A DNA stretch of 64,000 nucleotides from Orbaceae bacterium lpD01 (GCA_036251705.1 CP133959.1:1401195-1465194); one strand, 5' to 3'; positions 27,948-35,475 are shown, counted from the first letter of the stretch. Program-made: numbers and translations. Notes: generated by a model not told the origin, from the sequence alone.

Positions 27948-28709
27948 GTGGCGCAGGCGAAAGATATTGCTTATAAATATGACCGGATTCAGGCGCAGTT
28001 AGCTACAGGCCTTGCAACCTCACTTGCCAGTGGCGGGAATATGGGTGATACAGGGGCTGCGGTCAGCGCGGGTAAGAATGCGGTGGAGAATAACTTCTTG
28101 AGTGATATCGCAAAAGATTTTATGGAGATATCAAAACAAAGTGCGGAAGTAGAATGTGCTAGGAATGGATATTGTCAGGAGCAAGGTATTAGTAACTTTG
28201 AGAAAGATGCTTATATTGCCCATGTATCGAATGAAAACTTACAAAAAATAAATGAAACCTTGGAAGCACAAGCTGAGGGTGCTAAAATTATTGTAACTAC
28301 TTCAGCAGCTTTAGCAACCATGGGAGGCAGCCTTGCTGCAGGGACAGCTCTTAGTGGACAAGGTATCATGATTGGTTTGGGTGTGAATGGAACTTACCAA
28401 GTTGCGACGAAACCTATTGAAGAATTTAGTTTTTTAAATTGGGGAATGTCAGGTTTGACTGGTGGACTTTCTAACCAAGGACTTGTTCCTATTATTATTT
28501 ACAGTACTACATCGGCTGCTTTTGAATCTTCACTGAATGGTGAAAAATTGGGTCCATCTATGGCAGGGGCAACTGTGGGGAGTGTTGGCGGAAATATAGC
28601 CAGTAAACCTTTAGGCCCTGTGGGTGGAGCAATGATTGAACAATTAATTAATGATTTAATTAAAAATTCAATGAATACAAACAAGGAAAGAGGAAAAGAT
28701 GATAAATAA
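27948..28709 (+). CDS. Orphan CdiA C-terminal toxin module 1
   Basis: The frame is open upstream without an ATG; a GTG at 27948 is the first plausible start, and no ribosome binding site is seen. The opening (AQAKDIAYKYDRIQAQ) copies cdiA, but about 540 bases of pretoxin sequence are missing, so the copy jumps to LATGLATSLASGG and VENN. The 207 residues after VENN begin with a helical CARNGYCQEQG segment and then become Gly/Ala-rich and hydrophobic (about residues 110-235). That resembles a membrane-active toxin tip. The overlapping membrane immunity gene supports this reading. It would need recombination into cdiA to be exported. Confidence 0.7.
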   Translation: MAQAKDIAYKYDRIQAQLATGLATSLASGGNMGDTGAAVSAGKNAVENNFLSDIAKDFMEISKQSAEVECARNGYCQEQGISNFEKDAYIAHVSNENLQKINETLEAQAEGAKIIVTTSAALATMGGSLAAGTALSGQGIMIGLGVNGTYQVATKPIEEFSFLNWGMSGLTGGLSNQGLVPIIIYSTTSAAFESSLNGEKLGPSMAGATVGSVGGNIASKPLGPVGGAMIEQLINDLIKNSMNTNKERGKDDK

Positions 28710-28950
28710 AGTAAGCAATCTTTTCTTTCATCTGAAATTGTTAATATTCAATATTATCAGAGGTATTGTTATTTTTTTTGTAACCGCAGTAGTAGCTATT
28801 ATTGTTGTTCGGTATATGGGGTATATGATTGATTGGGATCTTTTCTTTAGCTTTGAGTATATCTATAAAGTTATAGTGGGAGGCGGATTAATGGGTATTG
28901 CCGCTTGGTGGATAAAAATGTTTGGGTCAGGTAGTAAAAAAGATAAATAG
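28699..28950 (+). CDS. Probable immunity protein of orphan module 1, membrane type
   Basis: This encodes 83 residues, with an ATG inside the last codons of the toxin frame (11-base overlap) and AGAGGA upstream. Two membrane helices are clear (about residues 15-38 and 55-72), with a basic C-terminal tail. An inner-membrane immunity protein fits a pore-forming or ionophore toxin. The family is not recognised. A terminator follows 19 bases after the stop. Confidence 0.65.
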   Translation: MINKVSNLFFHLKLLIFNIIRGIVIFFVTAVVAIIVVRYMGYMIDWDLFFSFEYIYKVIVGGGLMGIAAWWIKMFGSGSKKDK

Positions 28951-28968
28951 TTTATAGTTAGAAAAAAG

Positions 28969-28995
28969 ATCCCAGCCTAAAAACTGGGATTTTTT
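28969..28995 (+). terminator. Intrinsic terminator of orphan module 1
   Basis: Perfect 7-base-pair stem ATCCCAG / CTGGGAT, loop CCTAAAAA, then six T. Stem sequence is shared with the terminators at 27840 and 30453. Confidence 0.85.
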
Positions 28996-29039
28996 ACATT
29001 TGCGATCTTTATCGCAGAACTGGAATAATTATCTTTCAA

Positions 29040-29255
29040 CTATGCGATCTCTCTCGCAAGTTCAATAATAAGTTGCCCCTTTTTAGTGGTAATGGTCACG
29101 GCTTGCCCTGTGGTAAATCCGAGCTCATTCAGCCAGTTGCCTTTAATGTGTAGTGATGGGTGTTTGCTGTAGTGAGTGGTCATGAGGGTAGCTTTTTGCT
29201 GATGACGGACACTGACATAACCGATTTTATAGTGACGTTGCGACGTATCTCGCAA
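29040..29255 (-). pseudogene. symE: SymE-family toxin gene, 5' end lost
   Basis: The frame gives a SymE/AbrB-type fold: YKIGYVSV, then LHIKGNWLNELGFTTGQAV and GQLIIELA. The intact copy at 30489-30722 starts ATGGCTAAGGTACATTC. Here the same frame is readable up to the CACATTCTACGG stretch at about 29290-29300, and then turns into sequence antisense to the VENN codons of orphan module 2. The native ATG is missing; only a TTG at 29255 remains. SymE of E. coli is an SOS-controlled toxin held down by antisense RNA SymR. I call this copy damaged, though the TTG could still work. Confidence 0.6.
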
Positions 29256-29297
29256 GGGTTGTTGTGTTGCTTTGGTTTTATCGTTTTTTACCGTAGA

Positions 29298-30110
29298 ATG
29301 TGCGTTGTGGAGAATAACTTTTTGGGGTCTAACGGAAATCTTCTACCAGGTGTTGTTGAGGCTACAAGTGCAACAGAGCAAGTAGTGAAAGAGCTTCAGG
29401 CTGAGTGCGGTTCGGATTGTTCGGATGCACAATATCTGAAAGCTATGCAAGATGCTGGCATTATACCAAGAGCTCCGCTTATTCCTGCAGAGTTAGGACG
29501 TGAATTATTTGAAATGATACCGATAATAGGTGATTATGCATCAATTAGAAGAGCGATAGAAAATGATGACTATGAATCACTTCTTTTAAGTGTCACGCAG
29601 GTAAGCAGAGCCAGGGTCTTAGCCACATTAGGTAAAATGGCGTTATCAATGGGGAAATCATCTGATAGCCTGCCATCTGAGATTAAAACAGCAGTAAAAG
29701 ATGAAAATAGTGTATCATTAGGGGCTGGAAAGGGGACGAGTACTGTAGATGCACTTCCAAATCCTTATGGAATTACTCAATCCCGAATTAATATGATGAA
29801 AGGAAGTCAAGCAAGTGGATCTGGCTGGAATCATGTGGTACATGAACATTACTCAGGTAAGTTAGGGAAGAGTCAATTTACAATTCCTCAAAGTGAGCTT
29901 CAGTCAATATTGCAAACTCCACAGGTCGTAAAATCTCCAATTACAGGTACTTTGTCTAGTACTAAAGGGGATCGTTATATTAGAGAGGTTGATATTGGTA
30001 GACCAATAGGAACTGATAAATTTAACAATCATCAGCCAACATCAATTATGACTATTCTTACAGATAAGCATGGAAATTTAATTACTGCGACTCCAGGGAG
30101 AATTAAATGA
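29298..30110 (+). CDS. Orphan CdiA C-terminal toxin module 2
   Basis: The module starts at VENN itself (GTGGAGAATAAC at 29307), with an ATG three codons before it and no pretoxin region. That gives 270 residues. An early part (CGSDCSDAQYLKAMQDAGI) and an MIPIIGDYASIRRA helix follow. The last 100 residues form a compact domain with GWNHVVHEHYSGKLGKSQF, REVDIGRPIGTDKF and the ending DKHGNLITATPGRIK. The spacing of His residues and the late GNLITATPG strand remind me of BECR-fold RNase tips (EndoU/barnase-like), but this is a guess. The immunity gene overlaps by ATGA. Confidence 0.7.
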   Translation: MCVVENNFLGSNGNLLPGVVEATSATEQVVKELQAECGSDCSDAQYLKAMQDAGIIPRAPLIPAELGRELFEMIPIIGDYASIRRAIENDDYESLLLSVTQVSRARVLATLGKMALSMGKSSDSLPSEIKTAVKDENSVSLGAGKGTSTVDALPNPYGITQSRINMMKGSQASGSGWNHVVHEHYSGKLGKSQFTIPQSELQSILQTPQVVKSPITGTLSSTKGDRYIREVDIGRPIGTDKFNNHQPTSIMTILTDKHGNLITATPGRIK

Positions 30111-30445
30111 GATTAATTGGATCAAGAACTGAATCTATTCGACGAAGCGAGCTATTACACTCAGAAGAACTTATTAATAATAACAAGTTAATAGTTAACC
30201 TTTTGAGTGAGATGTATGGGGAAATAAAATCAGTCTATGTTCTCACTCATACACCAGATCAGGCAGAGGATATATATAGATTAATAGTCAATGGTGATTT
30301 TATAGTAGGCTTTGAGCTATCCCGAATAGATAATAAAATCAGCGAGATATTTGATATGCCAGTTGTAGATTATTCTAAACAAATAAAGAGTAAATCAGAT
30401 AAATTAGAGTTAGCTATTGCGATAGATTTAGCTGCTAATAGATAA
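30107..30445 (+). CDS. Probable immunity protein of orphan module 2
   Basis: This encodes 112 residues and starts in an ATGA overlap with the toxin stop, so translation is coupled. It is soluble, with an early helix (RSELLHSEELI), a central YVLTHTPDQAEDIYRLI segment and an acidic end. No known family recognised. A terminator follows 8 bases after the stop, marking the end of the cassette. Confidence 0.65.
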   Translation: MRLIGSRTESIRRSELLHSEELINNNKLIVNLLSEMYGEIKSVYVLTHTPDQAEDIYRLIVNGDFIVGFELSRIDNKISEIFDMPVVDYSKQIKSKSDKLELAIAIDLAANR

Positions 30446-30452
30446 AAAATGG

Positions 30453-30480
30453 GATCCCAGCCTGATACTGGGATCTTTTT
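30453..30480 (+). terminator. Intrinsic terminator of orphan module 2
   Basis: Perfect stem GATCCCAG / CTGGGATC with a 7-base loop, followed by five T. Nearly the same stem as at 28969. Confidence 0.88.
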
Positions 30481-30488
30481 ACCTATAT

Positions 30489-30722
30489 TTAGATCTGTAT
30501 CGCAAGTTCAATAATCAACTTGTTTTGCTCAACTTTAATGACGACAGGCAGCCCGGCATAAAATCCTATCTGCTCCAGCCAGCGCCCCTTAATGGTCAGC
30601 TGCGGTCTGGGGTTGGGTTTTATGCCTTGTGGGATATAACCAATGGTATAAAACCGCTCAGTCAGGGATGTTGTGCTGTCTTTGCATGTCGCTGTTTTTA
30701 GCTTAGAATGTACCTTAGCCAT
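30489..30722 (-). CDS. symE: SymE-family type I toxin-like protein
   Basis: This encodes 77 residues. The N-terminal part is basic and variable; the rest carries the SymE pattern YTIGYIPQG, LTIKGRWLEQIGFYAGLPV and VEQNKLIIELA, an AbrB-like swapped-hairpin fold. GGAG lies 7 bases before the ATG, so this copy looks expressible. Its 3' end faces the terminator of orphan module 2. E. coli SymE, about 113 residues, is induced by LexA-regulated damage and repressed by SymR antisense RNA; I see no LexA box here. Short SymE homologues of this type are known near Rhs and CDI loci, where their role is not settled. Confidence 0.75.
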   Translation of the reverse strand: MAKVHSKLKTATCKDSTTSLTERFYTIGYIPQGIKPNPRPQLTIKGRWLEQIGFYAGLPVVIKVEQNKLIIELAIQI

Positions 30723-30758
30723 AGTTAACTCCGTGATAGTTAGTTGTGGTTAGCAGTG

Positions 30759-30780
30759 TTAAGGTGTTGTAGCACCTTAA
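30759..30780. repeat. Perfect inverted repeat upstream of symE
   Basis: TTAAGGTG / CACCTTAA with a 6-base loop, 37 bases upstream of the symE start on the opposite side. It could be an operator or part of a regulatory RNA for symE. No T-run follows. Confidence 0.45.
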
Positions 30781-30844
30781 TGCTGCGCTATTGTTGTTAC
30801 TATTTAATGTGTTATTGCTTTATGAGTCATCCTGTTTAACCGCA

Positions 30845-30964
30845 TTACCCAATTAACTGCTTAGCCTGATGCTTCAATATCATGGCGTCTAAAATATCCC
30901 TGACCGACTTCTGCTCGTCCGGGTTCATCTGTTTAACCGCCTCAAACTTAAGCTTAAGCTCATC
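30845..30964 (-). pseudogene. Remnant of a helix-turn-helix regulator C-terminus
   Basis: A 39-codon leftward frame between two stops reads LKLKFEAVKQMNPDEQKSV, then RDILDAMILKHQAKQLIG. This resembles the C-terminal tail common in XRE-family regulators (helices ending in an LLDAFLLKHQ-type motif). No DNA-binding domain remains. It may be debris of a mobile element or of a toxin-antitoxin regulator. The family call is from memory. Confidence 0.4.
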
Positions 30965-31020
30965 CTACGGCTCGCGTTCACTCTCTTCAAATATCGACCA
31001 TCCGTGATAAGGCTAATTAG

Positions 31021-32702
31021 CAGCAGCTGATTAGTGATATTGCCGCGCAGGCCAAAGATATTGCCAATAAGTATGACCGGATTGTGGCACAGAATGTGGT
31101 GGATAAAGATCCGAAATTCGACAAAGATAAACTTAAAGCTGATTATGATAGATTGAGTTCTGAGCAAAAAGACAGTAAGGATTTTGATACCTACTATAAC
31201 GAGATCTATTATCAAGCTGTCACCGATCAGGTCAATAACAGTAAAACTAACATTAGCGGTATTGGCAGCAGCGTAAATAAAGGCATTGATGCGGCCACAT
31301 CGGTCATTACTGGACTACTGACCGGCAATATTGCCGGTGGGCTGGCTGGTGCCAGTGCGCCGTATCTGGCTGAGCAGATTAAACTGCATACTGGCCATCA
31401 AGAGCGTGATGGCAGCTGGACAATGGATGATCCGAATGCCAATCTGGTTGTGCATGCTATACTTGGCGCGGTAGTTGCGCAGCTACAGGGTAACTCCGCC
31501 TTAGCCGGAGCAGCAGGGGCTGCTGGTGGCGAGTTGATTGCTAATCAAATCCGTGAAACTCTTTATGGAAACCGAAAAGTTGAAGATTTAACTGAAACTG
31601 AGAAGCAGAACATCAGTAATCTGGCACAGCTCGCTGCAGGTCTGGCAACCGCCCTTGCCAGTGGTGGGGATATGAGCGATACTGGGGCTGCGGTCAGTGC
31701 GAGCAAGAATACGGTTGAGAATAATTATCTAACTGCAGAAAAAGATAAGGAAAAAACAGATTTAGAGCGTCAGCTCAATTCTTTATCGCCCGAAGAAAAG
31801 AGAAGGCTCAAGCAGTTATTGATGAACTGAAAAAATCCAGCGAGGATAAAAATCAGGCTTTAGCACAAGCTTGTACTAACTTAAGTTCATCAGAATGTGT
31901 AAAATTAAGAGAAGATTTAAAGGCTGCAGCAAAATCCTATGATGGAAATTTAAGCCCGGATGATCCTTACTATCATTATTTACAAAGTAAATATAAAGAT
32001 CAGTATGATGGCAATAAAGAGATTGCTGATCTAGAGTTTAGTCTGGCGGTCAAAGACGTCGAAGCCTATCGTGAATATCGAGCTCAGATGCTCTCAGAAA
32101 ATTATGGTTTTGACATTGAGACATCAAGATGGTTAGTGCAACTTGAAAGGGTCAGTAATACCGCGATGTCAGCCACAGCTGCAGTTTTAGGGCCTAAAAT
32201 CGCCGATGAAGTGGTTGCTAATACAAGCGTGCCTAAGAGTTCATCAGTGACCAAGCCTAATGTTAGTGGTAGTATTATTGATGAAGGTATTAATGGTGGA
32301 AAGGGGAATACTGGAAATAACCTATCTCATTTAACCCAAGAGCAACAACAATTAATTAAGAATGCTGACAATATCTCAACAGCAAAACCGGGTAAACAAG
32401 TTACAGCTCCTAGAGATTTGAATGAGCAGGTGCTTTGGAAACAAGTTCAGGAGAATCCGTCAAATGGGATTAAATTTTCAGATAGAGGACAAAATCTTAA
32501 TACAGATGCTCGTTTCCCTACTGACGCAGGGTTCCAAAAAATGAGTGCCACCCATAAATTACCTGATGGAAAAGTTATTGAAATTCATTATCAATATAAT
32601 TCAAACACTGGTAAAGCATACGATATGAAAATAGTTACACCACAAAGAACTCAATCAGATCCTAAAGATGTAATCGATACTATAAAGGATAACGTTAAAT
32701 GA
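31021..32702 (+). pseudogene. Orphan CdiA C-terminal toxin module 3, frameshifted
   Basis: The frame begins behind a TAG where cdiA has CAG, and follows the cdiA pretoxin block closely to VENN (about 31724-31735). It stops at 31830. A second frame continues the natural protein from AQAVIDELKKSSEDKNQA to the end at 32702, so a single-base change in the GAAGAAAAG stretch near 31793-31802 breaks the gene. The tip (about 120 residues) contains NEQVLWKQVQENPSNGIKF, ARFPTDAGFQKM, IEIHYQYN and YDMKIVTPQR. I do not recognise the toxin class; an RNase is possible. The immunity gene overlaps by ATGA. Confidence 0.7.
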
Positions 32703-33037
32703 AAATAAAAACAGAATATGGTCATCTAATTGATATTTTTGGAATATATTGGGTTTTATCCATTGATAATTCTTATGCGGAAACGATATTATTGGGATTG
32801 CCAAAAGGTAATGGTGGGCTTACCACTTTTCGGATTACAGGGGAATTAGTTGATAAAGTAGAAATTATTGATCCTATTATTCCCGCTAATTTTATGTATA
32901 TTAATTCAGGTCTCTATCACCGAGCATTAATAGAAGAAAATTTGCTTGATAATATTATTGAATATGATGAAGATGCCTATAATCGTTTCCTTGAAATCAT
33001 CAAATCAGAAGGTTTAGTTGAACCTGATTTTTATTAA
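32699..33037 (+). CDS. Probable immunity protein of orphan module 3
   Basis: This encodes 112 residues starting in an ATGA overlap with the toxin frame. The protein is acidic and has no membrane segment; it has strand-rich parts such as FGIYWVLSID and an acidic end (EYDEDAYNRFLEII). The family is not recognised. It remains intact although the toxin is frameshifted, as expected if immunity to siblings is still useful or the damage is recent. Confidence 0.65.
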   Translation: MKIKTEYGHLIDIFGIYWVLSIDNSYAETILLGLPKGNGGLTTFRITGELVDKVEIIDPIIPANFMYINSGLYHRALIEENLLDNIIEYDEDAYNRFLEIIKSEGLVEPDFY

Positions 33038-33045
33038 GTAATCCG

Positions 33046-33079
33046 CTCCCCACCTATAATTAGTGGGGAGTATATTTTT
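33046..33079 (+). terminator. Intrinsic terminator of orphan module 3
   Basis: Perfect stem CTCCCCAC / GTGGGGAG with a 9-base loop and a TATATTTTT tail. The stem differs from the ATCCCAG type that follows the three earlier immunity genes. Confidence 0.85.
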
Positions 33080-33085
33080 AAATCT

Positions 33086-33172
33086 CTAGATCTGCATCGC
33101 AAGCTCAATAATCAGCTTGTCCTGTTCAACTTTAATGATGACAGGCAGCCCGGGGTAAAAGCCGAGCTGCTC
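33086..33172 (-). pseudogene. symE: 3' fragment of a third symE copy
   Basis: Leftward, 28 codons plus stop read EQLGFYPGLPVIIKVEQDKL and then IIELAMQI, almost the C-terminus of the intact SymE at 30489. DNA identity is high as well. The homology breaks at 33172, so the N-terminal half is missing. It marks the right border of the CDI array. Confidence 0.75.
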
Positions 33173-33311
33173 AGTATGTCATAATCATCGGCACTAAATC
33201 ACTAGCGAGCAAACGATAAACACCAAATAAAACAATTAATTAGTGATGGTAAAAGCAGGTGCAATTGGATAAAATAACCCCACTTTATCGTTGTGCTAAA
33301 AGGAGTTAGTC

Positions 33312-34103
33312 ATGTCAAGGTCAGGGAAACGCTATCTAGCGATGATGTTGCCACTGTTAATCTTATCTATCACGGCCTGCAGCTCATCCTCATTTACCCC
33401 AAGAAAAGGGGTGTTACCGCCTGCCACTGGTTATTTAACCGAACAGGACGTATTAGATATTCATCCCACTCAGGAAGTAACAGAGCAGGATATTCAGGCG
33501 GCAATTAAGCTAGCTAAAACCGATATTTTGACCCTGACGCCTGGGGCGAAAATCATTCTGGTCCAATCTGGTGCGACAGTGCCTGATTCGGTTATGCAGG
33601 AGGCGATGATGGCCTACTATCAGGTATCGGTCTATTCAGGGATCGCGCCGGTAAAACCATTGCCTAAACTCCCCCCCAAAGGTGAAGCGCCTTTAGCGCT
33701 GCCCGAACCGAATTATATTAAAAGTCTGCGTTTAGCCGCAGCCAAAGCCCGGCAGGATAAAATTATTGTCTATTGGGGCAATTTAGAGTTAGCTCAGGAA
33801 GATAAACAGACAAAAACCCTCGTCTGGCAGCGCTATCTCAGTGGTGATATCCCTAGCTCAACCAAACAGATGCGTTATCTGGTGCATTTTGCCATCGTAG
33901 ATGTGAAGACCGGTATGTGGGCGATGTATGTGGCGATGAATCACCAGAACAACTTTGTCGCAACTCTATTCAAGCGCCAACAGAGTGATATAAATCAGAT
34001 AGCATACGTCAAAGAGCAGGCTTATCGTCTTGCAGCACAAAGCTTAGCTGAACACTTCTCGTCCGCACAAATCAGTGCTGCTAAAAAGTCAACAACACCA
34101 TAA
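33312..34103 (+). CDS. Predicted lipoprotein next to the T6SS operon, function unknown
   Basis: This encodes 263 residues. The N-terminus is a lipoprotein signal with lipobox ITAC (Cys23). After that come a Pro-rich segment around residues 115-135 and a mixed alpha/beta C-terminal part (KIIVYWGNLELAQE, RYLVHFAIVDVKTGMWAMYV). AAGGAG lies 7 bases before the ATG at 33312. It points toward the end of the T6SS operon, 37 bases away, with no shared promoter. I do not recognise the family. A role in the secretion system is suggested only by position. Confidence 0.6.
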   Translation: MSRSGKRYLAMMLPLLILSITACSSSSFTPRKGVLPPATGYLTEQDVLDIHPTQEVTEQDIQAAIKLAKTDILTLTPGAKIILVQSGATVPDSVMQEAMMAYYQVSVYSGIAPVKPLPKLPPKGEAPLALPEPNYIKSLRLAAAKARQDKIIVYWGNLELAQEDKQTKTLVWQRYLSGDIPSSTKQMRYLVHFAIVDVKTGMWAMYVAMNHQNNFVATLFKRQQSDINQIAYVKEQAYRLAAQSLAEHFSSAQISAAKKSTTP

Positions 34104-34140
34104 TCGACGGTGTTTGTTTTATTGGTGAGTCTACCCTTGC

Positions 34141-35427
34141 TCAACCCGCTGTTTCACTGCTTAGCACATAGTAATAACTTAGTAAGCTATTTAAGCGTTG
34201 ATCGATCTGTTTGATTAAGCTCGGTGTCGGCTGGACCGACAGCTGGCGTAATAACGCCTCAACGGGGGCTTCTTTATCCAACTGTTGTTGAATCTCATAC
34301 AATGCAGATTGAAACTGGGAAAAAGTCAGCAATGAGGGATCTTGTTGAGCCCGATCGAGCCTGGTTAATAACTGACTTAAACGCTGCTGCACCTGATGAT
34401 AACTATCGTAGCTAAAGCGATCTTGATATTGTCGTGTAAGCTGCGCATGCCACGCTTTTGTCAAAGCCTGCTGCGTTAGGCTGTTTGGCCACAAGCGCGC
34501 GGCAAGCGCGACTAAATTCGCCCCATAATAGCGAGTGGCCAGTGGCGACAACTGCATCACTTGCTGTAGTTGTCTGGCGTAATCGGCCTGCGCCGCTGTC
34601 TGACCGCTCAATATTGGCAGATAGGCGCGGTGTTCTGTAGCAAAACGCGTGGCGGCCTGTGGCTGAAAAAACGACAGATCCAGCTGTGCTGGTTTGTTGG
34701 GCTGGCTTTGCAAGCTGTAAAAAGCCAATAGACAAAAGCCACTGACGGCAATGCCCAAGATAAAACCGTGCCAGCCTTTCAATCGTCTGATGGTGGGCTT
34801 GGCTGCCGGAATAACCGGCATGATGATGGGATGCGGCGCAGCGGCGGCATCGATTTGCGGCGTTTTGGCGATCACCTTGCTTTTCGGCTGGATTTTAGCC
34901 ACCTTTTGAGTGAGAGAGCGTTGTTCCAAGCTGATACGCGTATTTTTAATATAATCATATAACGCATAAATTTGGGGTGGCTTCTTGACCGAGACTTGCT
35001 GCAGTTTTTGACTGATGGTTTTCAATGACCGTTCCATTTGCAGTAGTAAAGGGATTTGCTTGGTGGTAAACGGATAACTGCGCACATCCTGATCAATATA
35101 ACGATTGAGCCAGTCAAGCATATTGATACGTGCGCTATCGCTCGTTGGCCAAAACGTTGACCAATGGTCACGGATAAGCAGGGCAATTAACTCAAGACCT
35201 TCACACATCCCGATCAGACCGACTAATTTTGTTTTGGCTAAGGTAAAATAAGCCGTTGTTTGTAAATCTAGACCCTGCTCTTTAAACAGGGTTAATGTGT
35301 GGGCTTCAATCAACCGGTAATCGATAGCTGGCGCTGCCGGATGATTCATCTTATTGATCTCATTTCTGATCTCTGAAAACGCCAAATAAGCTCTTGGGTC
35401 ACCGCCAATCTGTCTGTGTACTGACAT
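34141..35427 (-). CDS. vasL: T6SS VasL-like protein (ImpA_N domain, membrane-anchored TssA-like)
   Basis: This encodes 428 residues. An ImpA N-terminal domain covers about residues 1-120 (YLAFSEIRNEINKMNHPAAP is typical), then a basic linker, a single membrane span at 221-239 (GFILGIAVSGFCLLAFYSL), and a C-terminal helical domain. This layout matches VasL of Vibrio cholerae, a TssA-like protein, and its position behind tssM also matches. TssA-like proteins with a membrane span (TagA type) can stop the sheath at the far side of the cell; whether this one does is inference. It is the last gene of the leftward operon. Confidence 0.78.
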   Translation of the reverse strand: MSVHRQIGGDPRAYLAFSEIRNEINKMNHPAAPAIDYRLIEAHTLTLFKEQGLDLQTTAYFTLAKTKLVGLIGMCEGLELIALLIRDHWSTFWPTSDSARINMLDWLNRYIDQDVRSYPFTTKQIPLLLQMERSLKTISQKLQQVSVKKPPQIYALYDYIKNTRISLEQRSLTQKVAKIQPKSKVIAKTPQIDAAAAPHPIIMPVIPAAKPTIRRLKGWHGFILGIAVSGFCLLAFYSLQSQPNKPAQLDLSFFQPQAATRFATEHRAYLPILSGQTAAQADYARQLQQVMQLSPLATRYYGANLVALAARLWPNSLTQQALTKAWHAQLTRQYQDRFSYDSYHQVQQRLSQLLTRLDRAQQDPSLLTFSQFQSALYEIQQQLDKEAPVEALLRQLSVQPTPSLIKQIDQRLNSLLSYYYVLSSETAG

Positions 35428-35475
35428 GATAGATACCTTGTTGTGCCGGGTAGTTGACTACCCGGTTAATGCTGA

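Noticed and set aside
29160..29297. A longer start for orphan module 2 at 29160
   Set aside because: Those codons are the reverse of the symE frame at 29040-29255 and carry no CdiA similarity; the ATG at 29298 just before VENN is the sensible limit.
31790..31830. Programmed -1 frameshift joining the two frames of orphan module 3
   Set aside because: The site is only a short A-run without a good slippery heptamer or a following hairpin, and the module lacks a start signal; a plain indel is simpler.
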